Part shown: piece after piece, positions 19,672 through 31,576 of the stretch
Layout: each line of letters begins with the position of its first letter
How positions within the stretch are numbered: position 1 is the stretch's first letter
From: Mytilus galloprovincialis
Taxonomy: Eukaryota; Mollusca; Bivalvia; Mytilida; Mytilidae
DNA: 64,000 bases
Direction: 5' to 3'
Assembly: GCF_965363235.1 (NCBI RefSeq)
Contig: NC_134839.1
Span: forward strand, 74,983,410 to 75,047,409
Made by a program: the position numbers and the translations under genes
The notes under the pieces: generated by a model
Database searches by the model: none
Seen by the model: only the letters and a program-made list of their open reading frames with translations
Told to the model about the DNA's origin: nothing

Positions 19672-22600
19672 GTATGCACCTTTTTTTTTAATCTAAAAAG
19701 TAGAATCGCTTATTATAGCCAAGAAAAATGATCAATTTCTAATGTGACTGGTAGTTCAATTAAGGAAACATGTTGAAATTTCAAAAAAAAAATGAATTTA
19801 TACAATATACTTTTTTTTTGATAATTTAACGTCAAATGTTTTCTTATACATGTATTAGATTGTTATTTATGGGTACTCATGGCTATTCCAGGTAATTTTA
19901 AAACAATATTATAAATTCGATATGTTCTATGAAATTTAAGGGCATTAGAAACCAATGTTGTTTAAAGAAAATACATTAAAAGAAGAATACAAAAAAACGT
20001 TGTTTAAGAGATTGTTTGAAGTTTGAAGAATAATAAATTCATAAACATTAACAATATATGCATGTTCTGAATCAAAGAGTACTTGATGAATGGTACCATC
20101 GGGTTCTGATAGTATATAGACAATATATCCGACCCAGTTGTAGTGTCAAATCAAATAAAATAGTCCAGTGATATATGAAAAATCTATCAATTATGCCATA
20201 GTATGCCACTCTTCAGATGTTTTTTTTTCTGTCAAAAATTAAAGTGGCTGCATCCGTGTTCATTCCTATCCTTTATATATGTTATGTAATATCGTTTAAA
20301 TATTAAAAATGAACACAAATGCGGCCACTTCCATTTAAGTCGGAAATCGTCTAAAATCTAACTCAAATGCTAAAATTGTGAAGATTCCATTAATTTAGCA
20401 TGACTTAATGATGCTAGAACCCAACATATTTCCATTGTATTATAAAAAAAACCAAGCCCATATTTATGTCACAGAAGTATTCAATTTTTTCAAATAAAAA
20501 GTTAAAAGACCTATTCCTTTGAGATGTGATGGACGATTGAAAGACCAATTTTGATTACACATTCGAAAACAAGTGTATTATTTGAGACCTTAAGTTTTTA
20601 ACAATGGTGTTTTTGTTGGAAACAAAGCGATTTGGACTCATGAAATATATAAAGTGTTGTTTAGTTTGTTGAAATTGTGAAAAAATAGTCAGCAATTATG
20701 AGCATTTATATCTAGTATAGAAAAAGTATTTCTGAAGGGTGTTCAACTAAAAGTTTTGTAACGATAAGTATGCTGTATGCATTGTATAGGATTTTAGAGC
20801 AGCACCGTTTCTTTTATCAATAAAAACGGAAGTTGTTTGTTATAGGGTTTACAATGGATTTTTGTCAGAGAAATTGACTAATAAACAAAAAAAAAATATT
20901 TTAATTTCAATATTGTCAAATGTGTATTATATGTGTAAAGTGATGTTTGTAGATTCGAAAGGTGCATCGTGTCCACATGGATGGACGAGTCATGCCTTTT
21001 CCTGTTACGTGTTTATAGAGGATCTTCTGATTGACTTTACAGAATCAACGGTACTGGAATTATATTATCATATTTATGCTTTGTTATTTTCAAAGTATGT
21101 TAAATATAATGGTACAGTACTGTAATTAAGATGAAAAAAAAAACAATTTCTAAATATGCATTCAAGTAAAGTTATCAGAAAAATGCTAAATAACAAATAT
21201 CTCGATATTTAAGGACTATTCCAAACGAGAAGTCCCTAATCGATTAGAAAAAATAAAAGCTCAAACACATCAAATGAATAACAAACAACTGCCATATTCC
21301 TTACTTGGTACATATATTTCCTGATGTAGAAAATTGCAGATTAAACCTGGTTTATAGCTAGCTAACCTCTAACTTATCGTTGTCAATATAACGGTATTTT
21401 ATACGACTGTCATACAAGTCAGAGTTAGCTAGCTATAAAAACAGATTGAATCCACTCTTTTTCTACATAAGAAAATGTCTTTACCATGTCAGGAATATTA
21501 CAGTTGTTATCCATTTCTTTTGATGTTTTTCAGCTTTTGTTTTGCCATTTGTCTGCGGACATTCCGTTTTGAATATTTCTCGGTGTTCGGTATTCTTACT
21601 TTTTTGTATGACACTCGCGTAAAATTCCATTATATTAAAACAATGTGTTAACAAAACAAACAGTCATAAAGGTGGGAAATTACAAAAATCAAAAAGCACG
21701 TTCTAAAATCACTCGAAAAAATAAATGTCAACTGGTTCATCACGCAAGTTATAATCGACAAATTTTATACGTCATAGATATATGGTTTTGCAAACAAAAT
21801 GGGCTCGGTAATTCTATTTTCGTTTTATATAACCGTCACATAGTAAATCATGGCAATACAGAGAACTGTTTGTAGACTCTGCTTATTGCTATCCTCATAT
21901 CGGAACCGAGATAAGTTGGAGGAGGTTGATAAGAGATTCAATTGAGTAAAATACTGAAACTATATAATATGATACATGCATAAAACATAAAATTCAATAG
22001 CCAATACCATTTGTTTAATAAATCTGATCACAAACCTCTTATAATTCAACAAGAGTTAGTTTGTCATACTACACATTTTGTTGTCTCTTTATCAATAAGT
22101 GATGACAACCATGACTCTGGGTTATCATTCTTTGTATACCAAAGATGAAACAAAATCGACTAGAGGTTATATACTTTGTTTAACAACCACATGTTTAGTA
22201 TTACAAAATAACTCTTGTTGAATTGAATAAGCATAACACAATTACCAGAGGTTTGTGATCAGAGTTATTATAAAAATGGAACTGGCTAATGTATTCTTAA
22301 GTTTTATATATGTATTTTATTATATTATTTCATTATTTTTCTCAATTAAATCTCTTATCAGACTCCTCCCACTTATCCCGGTTCCGATATGAGGTAAACA
22401 AAGTATATAACCTCTGGTAGGTTTGTTCTTCATTTATATACAAAGAATGATAACCCAGGGTCATGGTTGTCACAACTTATTGATAAAGAGAGTAGTAACA
22501 TGTTCAAAACTATCATACATAGGGGCCTGCCTTGGGACTTAGTTTTTACCTTTTCTTTTATCCATTTATAAGATTTGAACATTGGTAATATACTGGTGCC

Positions 22601-24375
22601 TACAACTGCACATGTATCATAGAAATTTTTAATTTCAACCACTTTGAGACTACTTATTTTAAACTTTCCCTACTTCGATCAAACAATTTCAAAATTGAGA
22701 ATAACAAATGGGGAATATGTAAAAGAGACAACAACCCGGCCAAAGAGCAGATGTTTGCCGATGGCCACCAATGGGTCTTCAACACAGCAAGAAAAGCCCG
22801 TCCCTGGAGGTGGGCATCAGCTGGCCCCTAAATAAATATATGGACAATGTGTTGTTAAACATTTGGTTAATAAAGAATTGAGAATTGATAGTTCAGTGAA
22901 AATGTCATACTTGACTATGTTCATATGTAATATCGTTTGTGTATTCCTGATTCGAGGGTAGCAGTTATGCAAGATATAATTTCTCTGAAATGGTTCATAC
23001 TATTCTTTTTGTTGACGATCTCGAAAACAAACGAAGAAATGTCATTTAATCTAAAACTTAGAAAAAAACATGCATACACACACACTGTATTGTCCATCCA
23101 TAGAAACTATTCTACTTATTTGTGTGACTTAAACATTTTTTCATCCAGATCATTCCAATTTCTAAATGTTTGTATATATCTTTTGTGTACATTGACAATT
23201 TGTGCAAAGGGCATTAAGATGGTCGTAATTACAAGAGCAGTCCGACAAATCATTGAAGAAATAATAAATCTAAAATGTAAATTTCGTCTGATTTTTTTTT
23301 CTTCTAATTTTGGTTGCATCAGGAAAACTATTATCGGTAGAAGGAAACAGTAAATGATAAAATATTATTAGCAATGACAAATGCTAAAATAAATTCTAAT
23401 GTACGAAATAAGTATTTTAGAAGTTATTACCACCAAAATCTTACTACTTGATTTGCACATAATGTGTAGTCATTGAAGTCTGTCATTTCGAAATTCAGGT
23501 AATTCGAATAAAGGCAACAATAGTAGTTAACCGCTGATCAAAAGTAATAAAAATCGATGTGAAAAAAACAAATCTGGTTTTCAAGCTAGAACCTACAGGA
23601 AAAAATGTAATTACATAATAAGTTGACTACAAACAGCCATATTTTGTTCAAGTAAAAAAACTTGATTTTTATCTATATTTTTCAGTCGTTTTGCAATCGA
23701 ATTCAGGGGAAACTCGTAGAAATAGAATCAGAAGATGAGAACAACTTCATACGGAATTATCTGCTGCATAATACGACTCACACACGTAAGTTGTTTTTTC
23801 GTACTATAGAAAACAAACTCATAGATACCAAGATTGAAATAGTGTATTTGCGCCAGTACAGCATTGAGGACCAAAACTTTTAAAACGTTTGGCCAAATAT
23901 AGGTACATTGATTTATTTCGGAAGTAAAAAAGCCTTAGTATTTCAAAAATTCAAAGTTTGGTAAACAAAAGGTTAATTTATAATTATGACCATATCAATG
24001 ATAATTCATGTCAACACAGAATTATTCAATGTATGTATATAAGTATACTACTTTACTAATGCCATTCGTTTTAAAACTCTTAAACTAAAGACGTTTTGTA
24101 TTTAATGATTTGAAGAAAACTTTTGGATTGGTGGAACTGATGCCGTTTTTGAGAATGAATGGAGGTGGATGTCTACACTGGAAAAAATGGGATTCACTGA
24201 TTGGTCACCTAATCAACCCGACAACTATATGTCACATCAAGATTGTGCAATGTTTTTCCTACCTGACAACTATCATTGGAATGATCATTATTGTGATGTA
24301 AAGGCTGGCTACATCTGTGAAAGAGAGTATGAAAATAAAACGATATTTAAGATAAACCAAAGTTTTTTTATATAA
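19623..24375 (+). CDS. Secreted C-type lectin (QPD/WND CTLD), four exons (168 aa model)
   Basis: Phase-matched exons: 19623-19671, 20953-21050, 23686-23785, 24116-24375 (507 nt including stop). Residues 1-~16 (MEYKALLIFCFILLYR) are a short signal peptide. One long-form C-type lectin domain fills the rest: CPHGW (23-27) and SCY, FCNR, FWIGG (85-89), WRW, WSPNQPDNY with QPD at 116-118, DC (125-126), WND at 137-139, YC and YICE. QPD with WND is the calcium and sugar-binding signature usually associated with galactose-type ligands. The residue before DC, commonly glutamate in this site, is glutamine here. A secreted pattern-recognition or mucosal lectin role is the family expectation; specificity is inference. 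A possible AATAAA lies at 24669-24674. Confidence 0.87.
20953..21050 (+). CDS. C-type lectin exon 2: start of CTLD
   Basis: Acceptor TTTGTAG before 20953 and donor ACG|GTACTG after 21050; phase 1 in, 0 out. Encodes SKGASCPHGWTSHAFSCYVF and ends ...DFTEST. Confidence 0.85.
21190..21620. repeat. Inverted pair of a family-B-related repeat (hairpin-forming)
   Basis: Left arm about 21290-21365 (TTCCTGATGTAGAAAA ... TTTATAGCTAGCTAA) and right arm about 21420-21507 (TTAGCTAGCTATAAA ... TTTTCTACATAAG) are imperfect reverse complements around a ~55-bp spacer. Sequence outside the arms matches the single-copy form at 33250-33480. Located in lectin intron 2. Confidence 0.8.
21892..22502. repeat. Interleaved inverted repeats (X-Y-X'-Y') in lectin intron 2
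   Basis: Block X (21892-22057) is reverse-complementary to X' (22208-22393): for example CCTCATATCGGAACC against GGTTCCGATATGAGG, and TTCAACAAGAGTTA against TAACTCTTGTTGAA. Block Y (22081-22184) is reverse-complementary to Y' (22391-22502): for example GGGTTATCATTCTTTGTATA against TATACAAAGAATGATAACCC, and AGAGGTTATATACTTTGTTT against AAACAAAGTATATAACCTCT. The order X Y X' Y' is not a simple palindrome. Confidence 0.88.
22693..22840 (+). repeat. Interspersed repeat family C
   Basis: Contains AGAGACAACAACCCGGCCAA, AGAGCAGA, CACCAATGGGTCTTCAACAC and CAGCTGGCCCCTAAATAAAT. Other copies: 39700-39850, 51998-52150, 62288-62402 (plus) and 51597-51690 (minus). Confidence 0.85.
23686..23785 (+). CDS. 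C-type lectin exon 3: central CTLD
   Basis: Acceptor ATTTTTCAG before 23686 and donor C|GTAAGT after 23785; phase 0 in, 1 out. Encodes SFCNRIQGKLVEIESEDE..., the conserved C-N-x-x-G-x-L-V-E-I segment. Confidence 0.88.
24116..24375 (+). CDS. C-type lectin exon 4: C-terminal CTLD and stop
   Basis: Acceptor GATTTGAAG before 24116. AA completes a CAA codon, giving QNFWIGG. Contains WSPNQPDNY, DCAMFF, HWNDHYC and GYICERE. After the last CTLD cysteine it runs about 17 residues to TAA at 24373-24375. Confidence 0.9.
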
Positions 24376-24699
24376 AATTAGTCTTGGTAATGAAATACGG
24401 AACTCTGCAATTGTAACTTTTCACATTGAATGAACGAATGTTTGAATTTCTTCCATTCATTGCCTTGTACAAGATTTATTTGTCGGCTATTTTCATTATG
24501 TTCCAGATGCAATGTTTGGGTATAGACAATTAATTTTGAATTTGAAGAGGACGACGTTAACGTTGTACGAACCTGTTTTTTTTTTATTAACGTCACAGAT
24601 AAAATTCTACGAAATGCACTGTTTACGTCATAAACAATGGGATATACGATCTATGACCTAACATCACAAATAAATATACAGTAAATACAATGAGACTGC

Positions 24700-26680
24700 G
24701 AGAAAAGCAATGATGCAGTATAAAAAAAACATCTTTTCAACTGATTAACAAGACAAAGACGGTCAATTTCAGTCGGGTTTTTCCTCTCATTTTTCTGTTG
24801 GTTGATTTAATGAAAGGAGCAACAAAAGTAAAATTTACAGAAAATTACCAAATCCATGATATTGGTTGTCATTAAAGAGTGTTGAATACTTGGCTTTTAA
24901 TACCCGCTGCGTTCAAACATGCATCAAAGTAGCGTAGACCAAATGACTGTTAATCTCAACAAAGATGCGATCCTTAAAATTAAATACTCTTAATGATCGT
25001 TTCGTTTGTTCAAATTCATCATTGGCACTCGAATAATATCATTGACAAAGGTAAAAAGCATTGAAAAAAAATATATATAGTCAGGCATAAGGGTATAAAT
25101 ACCTAAGTGTTTTAAATGATTTAAGATTTTTTGACAAAATTCAATAAAATGAACAAATCCAGTGAATATTCTATGAATACTGTTTGGCAAAACAGTATTT
25201 ACACGTATTTGAACATTTTGAGGTGACTTGCTTCTTGTTGAAATGTCTTATGCATCAACATATTGATTTATATACAACGGTACAAACAATGTTATTTTGT
25301 TTGTAAAAACAATTAAAACCAACAATGTCTTCAAAATAACGTTAATGAAAGGATTAACTTAATATAAATTTATGTGCAATATTTATGACAATCTACTCAG
25401 AATAGGGATATAGTGTCTAAATTATTGTAATTATATATTTGGAATTTCGTAAAACATATATTTGTTTTGTTTTTCGGAGTAAATGTGTAGGGTTTTTAAC
25501 ACACACATTATATAATAAAGTAATTACTGTCGGCCAGTGATACATCATATTGATTTATACAGTTTTAATTTTAAATTTCAATTGATAATTCATAAAATTA
25601 CTTAAAATACTGTTTGACCGAGTTTCTTGATGTTGTTACTTCTGAAAATATTTCTAAACTAATCCTTGATTCATTGCACAATTACATTCATGATAAGGCA
25701 TGTCAAATTAAGTGTTCTTTTTTCAAATCTGATGCTCAAAACAATTGTACATATGTGTAATTAAGTTCGAGAATGTTCAACTGTACATGTATCTTTTAAT
25801 TTTAAACATTTCGATGCAAAATAAAGACGGCGGCTATTGATGATGACTTAAATTTTGATTTAATATTTCAAAGTGTTTTGTAATAATGATTTTTTTCACA
25901 TAATCTCTGTATTTCTACAATATCATGATTTTATTCTCCTTTTTGCAGAATAGAAGAGGGAAGTAGTGTGATAGGATGATACAGAATGTTTCCACTACAC
26001 TCGAGTCAAAGGAAAATGCATAACTATAAAAAGAAACATTGCAAAAAATTATCTCTTTTGTTTTAGTTTTCATTTCCCAGCTATTTATCATTTATATTGA
26101 TACAACTGTCACTTTTATCAACCGAAATCACTAATACAAACTCAAATAATGATTTTAATAATTATAGTTCAGGTATTTATGATGAGATTATCCACCATTT
26201 TGAATTTTCCCAATTATCTAAAAACAAGAAAGGAAGGAGGTCAAACAATACGTATGCAGTCGCAATAAGATTTCGACATTGTCGGTTATCTCAAAAGAAG
26301 CAAAATCGTGTCAATGTTTTATAGTGATTTGATTTTATTTTAGTGTCATCGCTGGTATTTCACAAAACTATATCTGAACATTACAATATAAAAAAACTAG
26401 AAAAAGGTTAGTTAATTGGATAGATATGTACAAAAGGAATTGCATATATAACACTTAGTCCTGATAAAAATGTACGGAAAGTTATAAATAACTGCATCAT
26501 ATGGACAACTATGTTCTAAAATCCCTGTTAGAATAGATAATTTTTTTTTTATTTTGGGTTTTGCCGGTTCTTCTGCTATATTAAGCCCCTCTTTTACCCA
26601 AAAATACCTCCCTACTTTGATTATTAGTCTGTACCTATTACCTTATACTTGTACCAAATCAATTACAAATACAACTTATA
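24700..26680. other. Non-coding, no recognised gene
   Basis: Downstream of the lectin gene. AT-rich, many stops; short ORFs (for example near 26097-26324) lack recognisable motifs or splice support. Confidence 0.45.
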
Positions 26681-26879
26681 ATAACAAGAACGTGTTACAT
26701 GTTCTTGTTCATATATGATACAGGTAGCCACGTTAAAACTGGTGACCTGATCGATAAGACTTCTTTAAGAAATGTTTCCAAATATCGTGAGCCAAACTTC
26801 ATTCATTAATTATTGGCCCGTGTTTAGTCTACAAAAGGATCATCAGTGACGCTCGAATAAAAAACAAGTTAAGAAAATG

Positions 26880-27060
26880 CAAGTTAAGTACGAAATTAAA
26901 GGGCATTGAGGACCAAAATTTCTTAAAGTTTTGCTAAATTTAGCTTACGTAATCTACTCCTGTGGTAGAAAAGCCTTCGTATTTCACACATGTATCTCAT
27001 TTTCTACTTCTATGAAAGATATGGTATTGTTCCCGCAAATAAATCCCTATACGACATTGC
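26880..27060 (+). repeat. Interspersed repeat family D (fragment)
   Basis: Carries GGGCATTGAGGACCAAAATT and AATCTACTCCTGTGGTAGAA, blocks shared with 58980-59590 and, in reverse, 34480-34690. Confidence 0.65.
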
Positions 27061-27154
27061 TTTTGTGTAAAAATCCAACAACATAAACTGCTTGACAACG
27101 AAATTCGGTTTCGATATTTCACTTGGAAACCAAATTTACCTCATGAATGGAAAA

Positions 27155-27375
27155 AGGCAACAGTAGTTTATGGCTGTTCAATAGTCATAAATGAATTTAA
27201 CTGAAACAAATTCGGGACAAAAACCAAAAAGCGACGAAAACACATCAACTATAACTTATAACAAGAAAATAACGGAGACACAGAACTGCTACAAAATCAA
27301 ATGCCAACATAAATAAACACACTATTTTTTATAACCACCGCCATATTCTGACTTTGTACAAGATATTTTAAGAAA
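27155..27375 (+). repeat. Interspersed repeat family B
   Basis: AAAGGCAACAGTAGTTTATG start, then an AACACATCAACTATAA block and a TTCTGACTTTGTACAAGATA end, matching the order of the copy at 11493. Confidence 0.75.
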
Positions 27376-28414
27376 AAATCATGACACTTACCAAAAAGAG
27401 GAAATCTTGAATCATCATATTTCTGTTCTGTAAATCTGATATGAAAAGTTGGTCGTTTTGCACTGTATTTGATATCTTAATTGCATCACTGAACTGCAGA
27501 ATTATATTTATCAACGGGTTTGTACTAATTTTAGCAACAAAAATGTGCAATTATGTACATCGAATATTGGTCTATAAGGTCTTGGTATTTTTCGCAAAAC
27601 ACTTGAAACACTACGTTCTTTGATAAATCACAGGCACATTTATATTTTTTGCAGGCACCGCGCAAATATCGTATAATCGGAGAAATGTATACTCCATAGG
27701 CTGATGAATATTCTGCTAAGCTGAGTAAAAAAATTATAATTTCAGAATAAGAATTATCTCGTTTGTCGACGATTCTGGTATTGAGATAACCGCTGTTGTC
27801 AAATTAGTGGTATGTGTCTCAAAAGGAAACAGAGGAAGCTAAATCTTTGTTTTTTGTTAATCTCTGGTTCAGTGGGATTTCTTGATAACACCAAATAAGA
27901 AAAGTGTCGTTTAAAAAAGGAAAAAACATACTCAATTAACCTGTATATGAAAATGAATAATCTATCTTCTTTGGTCTTGTTGTGTCTGAAAGGACTCGGA
28001 CTCGTATAAAAATTATAAAAGGTCGATAGAATCGCACAGTTGGTTCCTCTAGAAATCCTGACAGTCTGCTTAAAATTCTATATCTAAATTATATGACAGT
28101 AAAACAAATATCAACATACCGAATTACTACGTCTAATGACATAGTGAAGAAACGCCACGGAATGTATAAAATTTTCTACGAAATAAATATTGGTGCATTA
28201 TACGTACATACAATATAGAATTGTCTGCGGTAACAAATGAATCGACAAGTCGACAGTTAAAAAATTAGGTCTTACACATTTACTTAAATATATATATAAA
28301 AAAAATTCTATAATGTCATTCAAAATCACATGGGATTGTTTGTTTTAATGTGAAACACCAATTCGCGATTCCTCTGTCAACTGTTAGACGAACTGTACTT
28401 TTAGGGTGAGGGTA

Positions 28415-28720
28415 GTATCTCACTAGGAAGCTTTTTAACAAAGAGCTCTAAATGGTGAAGTTGAAATCATCCCTTCGTAAATTGTACAGACGCCATCACG
28501 ATTTGGTTGACATAAGCAACACGACAGGTGCGCATGTTAAGCAGGATCTGCTTATCCTTCCTGAGCACATGAGATCATTCCCGGTTTGTGTCTTGTATAC
28601 TATTATTAGTCTGTTTGGCTTTTTCTTTTTTAGCCATTGCGTTGTCAGTTTATTTTTTTTCTATGAGTTTGAATGTGTCTGTGGTATCTTTCGTCCCTCT
28701 CTTTTATCTTGCTTTTCGTG
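28415..28720 (+). repeat. 3' end of a multicopy reverse-transcriptase element with T-rich tail
   Basis: The plus strand encodes LTRKLFNKEL then VKLKSSLRKLYRRHHDLVD, similar to the minus-strand remnant at 37.0-37.4 kb. It is followed by the family's untranslated tail (GTTTGTGTCTTGTATACTAT, TTTAGCCATTGCGTTGTCAG, TATCTTTCGTCCCTCTCTT). An in-frame stop at 28449-28451 and loss of upstream coding sequence mark it as dead. The ORF at 28452-28820 is a translation of this repeat. Confidence 0.75.
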
Positions 28721-30390
28721 TAAGAATGTAAATACAGTGCTATTCCATCAATGTTCTCTAGATCAATCATTGTTTTACATAAAAAAAAAAAAAGAAGATG
28801 GTGTTGAACCATTGCCATAGAGACACCCAATCCACAAGAGACCAAAATGACAAATAGTTAGCAAATACATATTATCCTACGATCTTAAAGAACTCTAATC
28901 ACTGATCATATGCTACATCGCAAAGTAAGCTTTAAAAGGCCCTGACATGTCAAACCGCGACAGTGATGTTAGAAATTTTCAAATGCTTTTAATACCTGTT
29001 GTGAAAGAATTTACATTAATTGTTCAATTAAAATTATCTTAATTAAAAAGGTATATTTCTACTATACTTAAAGTAATTATAAGCAGTTTCCATTTAAACT
29101 GATGTTTAAAAACAATTTATTGAAAATTGAATATAATATGCTATATGGACACATTTCCTTTTTACTATATTGATGGTTGTTGCCACACAACAGGTCAATA
29201 TACAGACTTTCTAACATAGCTGCTGCATGCACAATGTTGTCAACAAATATTTTAGATGTTTAGGTTTACATACAGTTCTTCTACACTTTTTTTATATATT
29301 CTTGTTCAGTAATAGATTATTATTCTGCGTGTCAATTATAGTAAAACGAAACAAGTAAACACCTTATTGGCCCCATAATGAACAGGAATACAATACTCTT
29401 CTATATTAGTATATTAATATTATTAATATAAATACTCATAATATACTGCACACAAATTCGCACTTGCTGAAAATTTGCCTATTCCGTGACATCTTACAAT
29501 ATGGGGATATAATGAAGGTAAAAGGATAACTTTATTCAATATTCGTAATGGCTTTATAAATACACTATTGAACAAACTGCGCAACAAGAAGGCACAATTA
29601 ATAAATATATAAGACAAGACAGGAAATATTTTATTAAATTATTATTTCTTATAAATATATTTACAGATTGAATATATTGATATGACATGAATACAGATTC
29701 AATAAGGTTGAATTTTGCAAGTGAATAATTGATCATCGATGTTTTTAGTTTATTTTGACAAAATTTGAATTATACTGGCTGCTTAAAGCAAATTATAATT
29801 TAACTATGAAGTTATGATTGAACAAACTCAGGTAATAAGAAGTTTCCCTTTATCAAAACTACAAATTTATTATGTTGATAGTGAAGTTAAATGATACACA
29901 TGACATTATTTGAATATTAACCATCAAATGGCATTGACTAATATATTTGAAATCGGATGTAAACAATTAAAATGAAGTTCAAATTAACACAATATGACAG
30001 TAATAAATAGAACATTTACACATCAACAGTTAATTGCTTAGAAATACTACTGTTTTTCGGGTGGACAAATTCGTTGTGAGTTTATGGTGTATTTTTATCG
30101 TTGATTCGTGTTTCTTTTTCCAGGGTAAACGAATTCGTTGTGCAATAGTTTGTGATATGTTTTGATTGTTAATTCATGTGTTTCAATTTTCCAATTTACT
30201 GTTTAAAAAACCTTTCACTTATGGTTGTGACTTTTTATCTATAGCTCCTCTGAATTAATATTTCCCGAATCACACTACACGGAGTATAAAGTTATTTTAT
30301 ATACTTTGCCGTTCTTCTAATTTTTACAATGCTTTGTCTCTCTTACTGCGTCAATAACTACAGAGCCGTGTGATTGTGTAGATGTGAATT
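28721..30390. other. Non-coding, no recognised gene
   Basis: Very AT-rich intergenic sequence with only short unsupported ORFs. Confidence 0.45.
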
Positions 30391-30394
30391 TATA

Positions 30395-30560
30395 GTTATA
30401 ATAAGATGTCTTACGAATGCCAATGAGACAAATCTCCATCCAGGTTACGATTTGTAAAAGTAAACTATTAAAGATCAGAGGATGGTCTTCAACACGAAGT
30501 CTTGGCACACACCGAACAGCAAGCTATAAAGGGCCTAAAAAATTGATAGTGTGAAACCAT
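30395..30560 (+). repeat. Interspersed repeat family A
   Basis: GAATGCCAATGAGACAAATC, TCCATCCAGG, GTAAACTATTAAAGATCAGA, GGTCTTCAACACGAAGTCTT and CACACCGAACAGCAAGCTAT appear in the family order; the best-preserved copy in the window. Confidence 0.85.
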
Positions 30561-31576
30561 TCAAAGGGAAAACGGTCTACATATACATTGCACACGAAGT
30601 GCCGTCAAATTTTCATTTCGTTCTATTTATGTTCACTGTTCGATTCACAATTATTGTTTTTAATTGTTATTGTTTACCACTTGCTGCATTTCTCTGTAAT
30701 TTTTAGCGAACTGTCGAGTCTTTTGTAGATGAAACGCGCGTCTGGTGTAAATACTAAATTATAATCTTGATATGCATGATGAATTTATTTTCACCTGCAA
30801 ACAGCAGAAAACTTTTTTTTACTTATTGATATTGTTCCGTCATACATTTATTTTTTACAAAATCTACAGGCACACAACTCACTTCCGTGAATTATTCCTA
30901 TATACAAAAACGTTACCAGTCAAGAGGACCAAGGTGGAATTCCTTTTACTTAAAAAGTGTGTAATCAAAACAGAAACTTAGTCCTCTAATTATAATTCAA
31001 GATTAAGAAATGTACCATTTTTCTGTGTGTTTAAAATAATTGATTTTGTTATTGTTGTTCAAGGAATCGTTCAAACCACTTTGTATCCCGTTGACAACTA
31101 ATTGAAGATTTATGAAAATAATTAAAATAAGGAGTACGGTTTTATTCAAATAACAGCTCGACAATTTGTAATAACTAAAAATCATATTGAATCGATCATG
31201 TAAAACAAGCACGACAAAAATTTACATTACAATACAAAGCACATTAAAAAGACTTCATAAACACAGTATATACTATTCAAAGATATGTATGCATTATAAA
31301 TGTGCAGGATAATTTATTTTTAAACTGTTTCAGTTATATTTGCAAAGAAGAGTTTATTGGATGTAACTTAGTGTTTAAATGGCAATTTTACATAACAAAA
31401 TGATGTGTCATTGCCAGTAACCGAAAGACGTTCAAAAACTACCTATAAAAATCTCAAAACTGAAGGCATGCAAATTGATGGAACGATTAAATATAATATA
31501 CTTTCAGAGAATGAACACAATATATACAATAAAAATAGCTGAAAGAGTAAAATTCAATGTCTTATTTCAACTTTGT

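Noticed and set aside
22967..23353. Signal-peptide-like start MQDIISLKWFILFFLLTIS
   Set aside because: Hydrophobic start is plausible, but there is no consensus donor after it and the remainder is low-quality sequence inside the lectin intron. An alternative first exon cannot be excluded.
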